Assembly: GCA_934667795.1 (NCBI GenBank)
Contig: CAKUMP010000099.1
Span: 1 to 7,916 of the forward strand
Source: an uncultured Chthoniobacterales bacterium
Lineage (GTDB): Bacteria > Verrucomicrobiota > Verrucomicrobiia > Chthoniobacterales > CAKUMP01
DNA: 7,916 nucleotides
Direction of reading: 5' to 3'
Below, one piece after another: positions 1-5,999 of the stretch. Below the pieces are notes generated by a model that made no database searches, was not told where the DNA came from, and saw nothing but the letters and a program-made list of their open reading frames with translations. Each line of letters opens with the position of its first letter. Position 1 is the first letter of the stretch. Position numbers and translations under genes: made by a program.

Positions 1-2
1 TG

Positions 3-224
3 TTTATTGAAGGTGCCAGCGACCGGGAAATTGTCGATATCGTCCAGGGACAGTTGCTTCCAAGCCTTTTAAAAAATCATGGCCAGGACATGATTGAAGA
101 AATTTCTACCATCCGCATCCTTGCTCCGGTACGCATCCTCCGCAATTATATTCCTTTTCTGAATATGAAAAACGGAACAATGACAGAAGACTGGCCAGAC
201 GAAGCCATTTATGTCGGAAAATAA
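3..224 (+). CDS. C-terminal fragment of an unrecognised protein
   Basis: The frame is open from the left edge of the window and ends at a TAA at 222-224, giving 73 visible C-terminal residues that end in WPDEAIYVGK. The 5' end lies outside the window, so the start and the family cannot be judged. The visible part is soluble in character, mixed alpha/beta, with no membrane segment and no catalytic motif I recognise. It converges with the HAD-glycosidase gene, leaving only 10 bp between the two stop codons, and I see no terminator hairpin in between. An in-frame ATG occurs inside the fragment, but the open frame upstream of it favours a truncated longer gene. No function is proposed. Confidence 0.6.
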   Translation, partial: FIEGASDREIVDIVQGQLLPSLLKNHGQDMIEEISTIRILAPVRILRNYIPFLNMKNGTMTEDWPDEAIYVGK

Positions 225-234
225 ATCGCAACTG

Positions 235-2277
235 TCAACTACCCAAGTCCAGTTCCTGATAGGCTAGAATAAATTCCGATGCTGACCATGCCTGAAAAGC
301 TTTCCCCATGGGGCGTCCGGTTTCTCCATGCGCCCATTCATTAAATTCCCATTCATGGTAAATCCCTTGCTGATTGAGTTGTGCCAGTTTTACCATTTGC
401 TGCAATGCCAGTTTTCGATGGCCTAATTGATTAATAAAGCGAACCCATTGTCCTCCGATAAATGGCCAGATCCCTCCGTTATGATAATGAAAGGGCAGGT
501 TGAGTAAATTAACCGTATAATACCCACGCCAGTCAGGATCTCCCGGGTTGACCGCAGGATATAAATTTCCTACCGGATAGGGATCATGTATCCCTACTCC
601 CCATAAAAAACGAAAAGCAATTTCTGCCCGCTCGATATCCAGTACGTGGAATAATAGCGCCAAAACATTTCCATACACATCACAACGCCAGTTAAAATTA
701 AAGGGTGTTACCTGCGCGAGCAAATAGGAAGTATCTCCCACCGAATATTGCATGTCCGCAAATGTTCGAATCACTTCCGGAGCGGCAACGGTGGTTGGCC
801 AGAAACGCTGTAAAATCGCGGATTTGATCATACAGGCCCAACGCAGATAATCCCCCGCTCTTCGCATATCCCCCAGCAGTTCCAATAACCGCCCGAAACA
901 AATGTTCGCCCGGTACCAGAGCACTTCATCAATTAAAACATTATAGCTTCGCCCAAATAAATCCGTCCAGTCTCCCGCTTCCGGAATCTCCAGAAGCGCA
1001 TCATTGTTGCTGTCATGGGCACTCAACCAGTTCATCGCCTGCTGCAAGGTGCTGATATGTTTACGAAGAAACGAGATGTCTCCCGTTTTCCTGATAAAAT
1101 CATGAAAGGCGATGATTACCCACAATCCACTGTCAATGGAACAAATCCCCCCGACCCCGGAATAATCCGGCTCGCCGGAGTCAATCCGTACATTCGCCGG
1201 CAATTGCCCCGTCGGACTCATATGCTCCAATAAAGTCTGCAGGGTATTATATTGGCAGGTTCGAATACTTTCATCTTCTAATCCAAGAGACCCAATGACC
1301 GCTATAGATCCATCTCTCGCCCAGACACTACGGTAATTCACATCTGTTCCGCGAATCGTATTATCCTTCAAAGAACAGGCAGAAAATCCAAGCGGTGTGA
1401 TATTCCGTTTCAATGCTCCAACCGCTTTTTCATAAGCAACCGCCAGATAATCAATGTCCTCCGCTGTTAATCCCTCTAAATCCGGCTTCTTTCGATTTAA
1501 CCCACCCGAGGCAAGAACAGAACGCACCGGCTTGTTTACATCCACAAACCCAGGCCAAAAATAGTCCAACCCTTGCAGTACCCCATCCGCACACACTCCA
1601 TCCACTTGTACGACATTAAACCCAAGGGTTGCTTCGATCAGTTCCGGTTGCGCATTCGCTACCAATATCCCTCGAGCCCCACGCAATTCCATCATCGCGG
1701 CATCATTTCCACTGTCTCCGGCAACGACTAATTCCATGTCCCCCAATTCTAAAAATGAACAAAGCCAGTCCAGGGAGTTTCCTTTATTCGCAAATCGAGG
1801 TAAAAAATCCAGATCCCGCCCACTGGAGTACACCACATTTGCTGAAATACGTGCTGCTTTTAATGACGCATAAATTTTTTCTAAATCCTCGATGGTCGCT
1901 CCATGCAGATACCAACTGGATTTCAATTTGTTTTGAAAACGTTCCGGCTGTCGCTCAATTCCAGTAATCGAACGCGCAATTTCTTCTATCCTGGGCAAGT
2001 CCCAGCCTTCATAAAGCGTTTGGGTAAACTCTTTAATAACATGCCCCTCACGGACATCATAAATCAATGTCCCCACGCCACAAATCAAATAGTCCGGTTC
2101 CGGTAAAACGGATCTCTCTATGAGTTGTTGCGCATCTCGCAGCATCCTTCCCGTATTATAGATAAGCACCGGCCGCTCTTTTTCTTCCAGCCGACTCCAG
2201 GCATCCGCAAACCGATGTACCGCATCAATTTTTCCTAATAAGGTCCCGTCTAAGTCCGAAGCAAATACCCGTTTCAT
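235..2277 (-). CDS. HAD-IIB sugar phosphatase fused to GH100-like glycoside hydrolase
   Basis: This 680-residue protein is predicted to be cytosolic, with no signal peptide or membrane span. Residues 1-245 are a HAD-IIB phosphatase of the sucrose-phosphatase/mannosylfructose-phosphate phosphatase type. The nucleophile motif is DLDGT (D8, D10), motif II is TGR (42-44), the motif III lysine is K165, and the metal-binding motif is GDSGND (187-192). Residues about 270-676 form an (alpha/alpha)6 glycosidase domain with SVWARDG (317-323), EAGDWTD (433-439), HNGGIWPFIGG (599-609) and a C-terminal HEWEF...GRPMGKAFQAWS stretch. This last stretch resembles the conserved end of GH100 alkaline/neutral invertases; D439 (or D436) and E642 are my candidate catalytic acids. 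Amylo-alpha-1,6-glucosidase-like proteins are the main alternative for this half. The ATG overlaps the stop of the upstream glycosyltransferase gene (ATGA), with no good Shine-Dalgarno site, so translation is probably coupled. Phosphatase call strong; exact sugar inferred; glycosidase specificity uncertain. Confidence 0.88.
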   Translation of the reverse strand: MKRVFASDLDGTLLGKIDAVHRFADAWSRLEEKERPVLIYNTGRMLRDAQQLIERSVLPEPDYLICGVGTLIYDVREGHVIKEFTQTLYEGWDLPRIEEIARSITGIERQPERFQNKLKSSWYLHGATIEDLEKIYASLKAARISANVVYSSGRDLDFLPRFANKGNSLDWLCSFLELGDMELVVAGDSGNDAAMMELRGARGILVANAQPELIEATLGFNVVQVDGVCADGVLQGLDYFWPGFVDVNKPVRSVLASGGLNRKKPDLEGLTAEDIDYLAVAYEKAVGALKRNITPLGFSACSLKDNTIRGTDVNYRSVWARDGSIAVIGSLGLEDESIRTCQYNTLQTLLEHMSPTGQLPANVRIDSGEPDYSGVGGICSIDSGLWVIIAFHDFIRKTGDISFLRKHISTLQQAMNWLSAHDSNNDALLEIPEAGDWTDLFGRSYNVLIDEVLWYRANICFGRLLELLGDMRRAGDYLRWACMIKSAILQRFWPTTVAAPEVIRTFADMQYSVGDTSYLLAQVTPFNFNWRCDVYGNVLALLFHVLDIERAEIAFRFLWGVGIHDPYPVGNLYPAVNPGDPDWRGYYTVNLLNLPFHYHNGGIWPFIGGQWVRFINQLGHRKLALQQMVKLAQLNQQGIYHEWEFNEWAHGETGRPMGKAFQAWSASEFILAYQELDLGS

Positions 2278-3617
2278 ATATGACCAAACAATTGTCCGCT
2301 CAAATCACGATCATTAAAGGTTGGTACTTGCCGTCCTTCCACTGCCGCAAGTAGTTGTTGTGCAATTCCTGTCCATGTAAATAAACTCCGCGCCCGATGC
2401 GCTCCCCTTTCACTCAATTTCTGACGCAGTCGCGGATATTTTAATGCCTGTAAAATAGCGACTCCTAATTCATGACGATCCGTGGTGTCCGCGTAAATTG
2501 CTTCATGTCCAAAATCCACAGCAAGATACAGCCCCCCATGGACGGTCATGACAGTTGGTGTCCCACATGCCATCGCTTCTACCGCGGTCATCCCAAAGGG
2601 TTCATACCGACTCGATAATACAAACACATCCGCTGCCCGATAATAATCCGGCAAGTCCTCATCCGATATCGATCCCGAAAATATCACCCGATCCCGAATC
2701 CCGTGCTTGTCCACCAATGCCATGATTTCTTTCATCAAATCATCATCCGCAAAGTCTGATGACTCCGTCCCGACCGCAAGTCGCAACATGACATTCGGAC
2801 AGCGTTCCGCGACAAATGCAAATGCATCCACTAATAAATCAAATCCCTTATTCCGGGCTAACCTTCCAATAGAGGATACTACCGGGCGATCATATTGAAA
2901 CCGTTCTCTGATCGCTCGACGACTCGCTTCACTCACCGGGAAAAAACGGTTATCATCATATCCCGGTGGAATCATTTTCAATTTGTCCTTCGGAACTTCA
3001 TACTCATTGACTAAAACCCGCACTTGAGAGGGGGAGGTCGCAACCACTAAATCTGCTTCCCGATAAATTAACATTTCTTCGCGAATACGTTTCCCGAACT
3101 GATATTTTTCCTCCAGTTCCGCTGTTCCCATATCCGTATTCGAATCCATTTGATGCTTTTTCCAGACGCCTAATGAATGCGGCGTGTGAATGTGCGGAAC
3201 ATCCAATACTTCACTCAACCTCCTCCCCGCTAATCCTGCATCCCAGTAATGCGAGTTGATAAATTCATATTCCAGCTTTTCACGCTTGATTATCCGATGC
3301 GCATTTTCAATCCATTGATGAATATACCGATGCATCAATTCTTTCGGAATAAACGCATCTCCTCCACACGGAACCCTGCGAATCGTAACAAAGTCCGCAA
3401 CCGTTTCCTGACTTTCCTGCCCTTCAAATTGTCTGGTCCAGATATCAACCCGATACCCTAACTGCGCCAGCTTTTTAGATAATTCCAATACAAAAACGAC
3501 CTGCCCGCCGGTATCCGGGGCACCTAGCGGCGGTTCCGCCGAAACATACCCATGTGTCGAAATCATGGCGATTCGATCTCTTCTCTTGCGTCTCTTTTTT
3601 TGAATTCCCTGCAACAT
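2274..3617 (-). CDS. GT4 glycosyltransferase, mannosylfructose-phosphate/sucrose-phosphate synthase-like
   Basis: This is a GT-B fold retaining glycosyltransferase of 447 residues, close to the length of known mannosylfructose-phosphate synthases. It probably transfers a hexose from a nucleotide sugar (GDP-mannose or UDP-glucose) to fructose 6-phosphate in the cytosol. Numbering from the ATG chosen here, the visible motifs are the glycine loop DTGGQ (35-39), SHYWDAG (122-128), HTPHS (144-148), R252 and K258 for nucleotide phosphate binding, and the E-x7-E motif E339/E347 in YEPFGMTAVEA. As I recall it, Agrobacterium MfpsA shares ISTHGYV, TGGQVV, PPGYDDNRFFPVS and SLFTWTGIAQQLL almost word for word, so this sub-family is favoured over plain sucrose-phosphate synthase. 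The first possible start is a GTG at 3635, but the ATG at 3617 has GGAG five bases upstream and is preferred. The N-terminus carries a basic run (KKRRKRR). It overlaps the HAD-glycosidase gene by 4 bp, forming a synthase-phosphatase pair. Confidence 0.88.
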   Translation of the reverse strand: MLQGIQKKRRKRRDRIAMISTHGYVSAEPPLGAPDTGGQVVFVLELSKKLAQLGYRVDIWTRQFEGQESQETVADFVTIRRVPCGGDAFIPKELMHRYIHQWIENAHRIIKREKLEYEFINSHYWDAGLAGRRLSEVLDVPHIHTPHSLGVWKKHQMDSNTDMGTAELEEKYQFGKRIREEMLIYREADLVVATSPSQVRVLVNEYEVPKDKLKMIPPGYDDNRFFPVSEASRRAIRERFQYDRPVVSSIGRLARNKGFDLLVDAFAFVAERCPNVMLRLAVGTESSDFADDDLMKEIMALVDKHGIRDRVIFSGSISDEDLPDYYRAADVFVLSSRYEPFGMTAVEAMACGTPTVMTVHGGLYLAVDFGHEAIYADTTDRHELGVAILQALKYPRLRQKLSERGAHRARSLFTWTGIAQQLLAAVEGRQVPTFNDRDLSGQLFGHI

Positions 3618-3622
3618 CTTCT

Positions 3623-3626
3623 CTCC
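3623..3626 (-). promoter_or_regulatory. Ribosome binding site that favours the ATG at 3617
   Basis: On the minus strand GGAG stands five bases before the ATG at 3617. The upstream GTG at 3635 has only a weak purine run directly against it. This supports an internal start and trims six residues from the longest glycosyltransferase frame. The remaining 3618-3774 interval before this gene holds a purine-rich stretch and a poor promoter-like pair (TTGTTT 16 bp before TAGAGT, minus strand, about 3734-3707). I see no clear terminator in it, so read-through from the kinase gene is possible. Confidence 0.5.
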
Positions 3627-3774
3627 ATATTTCACCTCTTACCACCCATTCCCCATTCCCTGAATCCCGTACTTCCCTCTTCAATACCTCAACTCCTCAA
3701 TAGTTTACTCTACCATATTTCCACATTAAAACAAAGACGAATATCCTTTTTTTAAATAAAAAGAGTGAATTGTT

Positions 3775-5346
3775 TTAAACCCGCTCAATCACTTCTAACA
3801 ATGCAGATTTAGAAACTGGCTTGGATAAAAACCCATTCATGCCTGCCTGCTCACATTCCTGCCGTGTTCCTTCATCCACATTGGCAGTTAAAGCAATTAC
3901 CAAATGATACCGGTTTTTTGTCTGCAATTGCTTTTCTTGCTCTCTCAACAGCCGTACCGTTTCTACCCCGCTCAGCTCCGGCATTAAAATATCCATAAGA
4001 ATCAAATCAAAATATTGCTCGCCACATATCTTCAATGCACCTTTTCCCGAAGTCACCATCTGCAGATCATGCCCTTCTCCTAGCAGTAACAACGAGGTGA
4101 CTTTTAAATTCACGGCACTGTCATCCACTAACAAAATACGTAAGACACGATTCGATGCAACCTTGTCTTTCTCCACGATGCGTGGGGTCATCCCGGTTCT
4201 GGAAATCAAATGTGCTTCTGTTGTCCTCAAGGAAATAAAAAATTTAAACAGCGACCCTTTAGGAGATGTTTCCGCCAGCCAGACATGCCCGTTCATCAGT
4301 TTTGCAATTTTACGAACGATGGACAATCCAAGTCCCGCCCCCCCATACTGCCGGGCAATGCTTGGATCCGATTGCCGAAAGGCTTCAAAAATATGATCCT
4401 CTTCTCCCGCCGGTACCCCCATTCCCGTATCCTTTACAGAAAATTCTAACCCTTCCGCTAAATCAAGATACGCAACTTTTACTTTTACCACAATCTCTCC
4501 CGCTTTGGTAAATTTCACGGCATTCGAAACCAGGTTTATCAATATCTGCTGAATCCGGAACTCATCTCCTACATAAATTTTCTTTACCTCCGGATGTATT
4601 TCACTCCGTAAAACAATCCCCTTGGCTTTCGCAGGATTCTGAAACATCCCGATGGTGCTCAACACCAGATCCGCAACCAAAAATTGTTTCATGTCCAGTT
4701 GCAGACTCCCGCTCTCTACGCGTGAATGATCCAGTATCTCATTTAATGTCCTTTCCAGGAACTCCCCACTGCGCTCCATGGTGTTAATATATTCCTGTTG
4801 CCGCTCGGTTAATGATTCTTCACGCAACATCGGAATAAATCCCAGAATCCCATTCAATGGTGTTCGGATTTCATGACTTAATACCGCTACAAATTCTCCT
4901 TTCGCCCGGCTGTCAGATTCCGCAGATTCTTTTGCTACTCTCAATGCGCGCGCCATTTTCCTCTCCGCAGTAATGTCCCGCGCCCCTCCTGCAAGCCGTA
5001 TCGCTTTTCCTTCTCCATCCCGCACACAAATGACAGACACCTCTACCGACCGCTGCTTCTCTTTTCCTTCCTCTTCTTTCAGATCACATTGAAACTTGAT
5101 GGGGGTAAAACTGATTTTACTTGCTTCCAGGTTTTTCCGGAATAACAATCGACAATCTTCCTGAATCAATTTTCCCCAGGAATCCAGATTCAATTCAAAC
5201 GTTTCTCCTTCCGGCGCAAAAATCCCCCACATCCCCTGATCCCAATACAAACAGTCTTTCACCAGATCATATTCCCAAATCCCTCCCCCATTCGCAAGAT
5301 GCACCCATTTCAGACGCTCAAATTCCTGTACTTCATCAGCATCCAT
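3775..5346 (-). CDS. Soluble hybrid histidine kinase (PAS-HisKA-HATPase-REC)
   Basis: This 523-residue hybrid sensor kinase has no membrane segments, so it should sense a cytosolic signal or work with a partner. Numbering is from the ATG at 5346. Residues about 8-125 form one PAS/PAC unit ending in GGARDITAERK. A short linker helix leads to HisKA with the phospho-acceptor H158 in LSHEIRTPLNG. The HATPase domain shows the N box (N271, N275), the G1 box DTGMG (306-310) and the G2 box GGAGLGL (335-341). The C-terminal REC domain (about 401-522) has the acidic pair D408/D409, phospho-acceptor D452, T487 and K509, so every key residue is present. There is no DNA-binding output and no Hpt domain, so a separate Hpt protein or regulator is expected elsewhere. 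The longest frame starts at an ATG at 5352, but GAGGA lies six bases before the second ATG and is flush against the first. The gene lies 157 bp upstream of the disaccharide genes on the same strand; a regulatory link is only a guess. Confidence 0.95.
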   Translation of the reverse strand: MDADEVQEFERLKWVHLANGGGIWEYDLVKDCLYWDQGMWGIFAPEGETFELNLDSWGKLIQEDCRLLFRKNLEASKISFTPIKFQCDLKEEEGKEKQRSVEVSVICVRDGEGKAIRLAGGARDITAERKMARALRVAKESAESDSRAKGEFVAVLSHEIRTPLNGILGFIPMLREESLTERQQEYINTMERSGEFLERTLNEILDHSRVESGSLQLDMKQFLVADLVLSTIGMFQNPAKAKGIVLRSEIHPEVKKIYVGDEFRIQQILINLVSNAVKFTKAGEIVVKVKVAYLDLAEGLEFSVKDTGMGVPAGEEDHIFEAFRQSDPSIARQYGGAGLGLSIVRKIAKLMNGHVWLAETSPKGSLFKFFISLRTTEAHLISRTGMTPRIVEKDKVASNRVLRILLVDDSAVNLKVTSLLLLGEGHDLQMVTSGKGALKICGEQYFDLILMDILMPELSGVETVRLLREQEKQLQTKNRYHLVIALTANVDEGTRQECEQAGMNGFLSKPVSKSALLEVIERV

Positions 5347-5352
5347 ACCCAT

Positions 5353-5357
5353 TCCTC
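5353..5357 (-). promoter_or_regulatory. Ribosome binding site that favours the second ATG of the kinase gene
   Basis: GAGGA on the minus strand is immediately next to the first ATG (5352), which is too close to work. It sits six bases before the in-frame ATG at 5346, a normal distance. The likely start is therefore two codons inside the longest frame. Confidence 0.6.
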
Positions 5358-5547
5358 ATGACAACTTTCTCCCACATCGCACCAGAACCAGCAAAAAAAG
5401 AAGATGCCTCCCCAATATCATCCCCCTTTCGTTCCAACCCCTCCCCACTCGCGGCATTCTGGTTCGAATCATACATATTACCTCGCGACCTTAACGAAAA
5501 TTTATTTTTTATGCAATTGTATATATAAAGCTCGAGAAATTAAAAAA

Positions 5548-5706
5548 GCACTGCTGTCCAAAATAAAATCAAATTGGAAAAGATGTGTTAAATTGACGGG
5601 TATTTAAGGGCTTTTTAGAGCAGATCCCATTATCATACCCCCCTTAGTTCAAAAAAGAAAGATATCCGCAAATTAACAGATTTTAAAGAATTTTGGACAA
5701 GCGTGC
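5548..5706. repeat. 159-bp segment bounded by imperfect 17-bp inverted repeats (MITE/IS remnant candidate)
   Basis: The left end reads GCACTGCTGTCCAAAAT (5548-5564). The right end (5690-5706), read on the minus strand, is GCACGCTTGTCCAAAAT. The outer 4 and inner 10 bases match perfectly, for 14 of 17 in total. AAAATC follows on the left (5565-5570), and its inverted copy GATTTT (5679-5684) lies near the right end after a 5-base offset, so the similarity extends further inward. AAAAAA lies outside both ends (5542-5547 and 5708-5713), with one extra base on the right; in such AT-rich DNA this is weak evidence for a target duplication. The interior has no open frame of note and contains a second inverted pair, GGGTAT/ATACCC (5598-5603/5635-5640). 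It could be a non-autonomous insertion or the outer stem of a structured RNA. Confidence 0.4.
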
Positions 5707-5782
5707 CAAAAAATCACAAAAAAAATTAAGCTGTTGACCTGGACGCCATGCCAGCCTCTTCCTCCCAAAAAGTTTACCCATG

Positions 5783-5799
5783 CTCTAATTACATTAGAG
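5783..5799. promoter_or_regulatory. Perfect 7-bp palindrome, possible operator or hairpin
   Basis: CTCTAAT (5783-5789) and ATTAGAG (5793-5799) form a perfect inverted repeat around a 3-bp centre. The size and symmetry suit a dimeric repressor site, but the arms would also make a short RNA stem. No T-run follows, so it is not a terminator. It lies about 200 bp upstream of the cas4-cas1 start. Confidence 0.3.
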
Positions 5800-5819
5800 A
5801 GACTAAGAGTGTGGCGAAA

Positions 5820-5859
5820 TGAATCAGAAATTCATCTTCAGTATGCTTTGCGACATACT
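5820..5859 (+). other. Two consecutive small stem-loops upstream of cas4-cas1
   Basis: TGAAT/ATTCA (5820-5824/5830-5834, 5-base loop) is followed by AGTATG/CATACT (5840-5845/5854-5859, 8-base loop). Both stems are perfect but short. With the palindrome at 5783-5799 they make three stems in under 80 bases of non-coding DNA. They could be part of a small RNA or a 5' leader. I cannot assign a family, and neither stem is followed by a terminator-like T-run. Confidence 0.25.
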
Positions 5860-5962
5860 TTCAACAGCTTCAAGAAAAACGTAGAGAAATATTTTTGAAA
5901 GTTAACCTAATGCATACCACTTTTCAATAGAAGCGTCCCAACGTATCCTGGTATTTTTTAGC

Positions 5963-5990
5963 TTGTTAAGTTTTTTTACCTATATACAAT
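5963..5990 (+). promoter_or_regulatory. Sigma70-like promoter directly ahead of cas4-cas1
   Basis: TTGTTA (5963-5968, 4 of 6 to consensus) and TACAAT (5985-5990, 5 of 6) are 16 bp apart. A start of transcription about seven bases after the -10 box would fall near 5997, only a few bases before the ATG at 6000. No Shine-Dalgarno site precedes that ATG, so the message would be leaderless or nearly so if both the promoter and this start are right. Confidence 0.35.
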
Positions 5991-5999
5991 ATAAGTCTC

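Larger units (their letters stand above)
5358..5999. other. Gene-poor AT-rich gap between the kinase gene and the cas gene
   Basis: The stretch lies between two divergent genes and contains no convincing coding sequence. The part next to the kinase (5358-5480) is purine-rich on the minus strand and may be a long 5' leader. The AT-rich block around 5480-5530 is the best place for the kinase promoter, though no hexamer pair is good enough to call. To the right follow a 159-bp inverted-repeat-bounded segment, a 7-bp palindrome, two small stem-loops and a promoter-like element, all listed separately. I found no CRISPR repeat-spacer array, no tRNA and no transposase remnant here. Confidence 0.7.

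Noticed and set aside
3741..3774. CTTTTT/AAAAAAG-type stem after the kinase stop, as a terminator
   Set aside because: The stem is made of A-T pairs almost throughout and is too weak to call a terminator.
5456..5476. GGTTCGAATC, which looks like the T-arm of a tRNA
   Set aside because: The flanking bases do not form the 5-bp T stem, and there is no acceptor or anticodon arm around it.
5121..5528. Plus-strand open frame of 135 codons over the kinase 5' end
   Set aside because: It is antisense to the PAS domain, is proline/serine-rich from the C-rich strand, and has no ribosome binding site or family signature.
5748..5884. Two tiny overlapping frames (24 and 21 codons, 5748-5822 and 5819-5884) joined by ATGA
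   Set aside because: Neither has a ribosome binding site, both are very short, and the second runs across the stem-loops. Chance is the simpler explanation.
5699..5941. Near-identical AAGCGTGCCAA (5699-5709) and AAGCGTCCCAA (5931-5941)
   Set aside because: A 10-of-11 match over 650 AT-rich bases is about what chance gives, and there are no further copies to suggest CRISPR or iteron repeats.
5358..5999. A CRISPR array or leader next to cas4-cas1
   Set aside because: No unit of 25-40 bases recurs at regular spacing on either strand in this gap.
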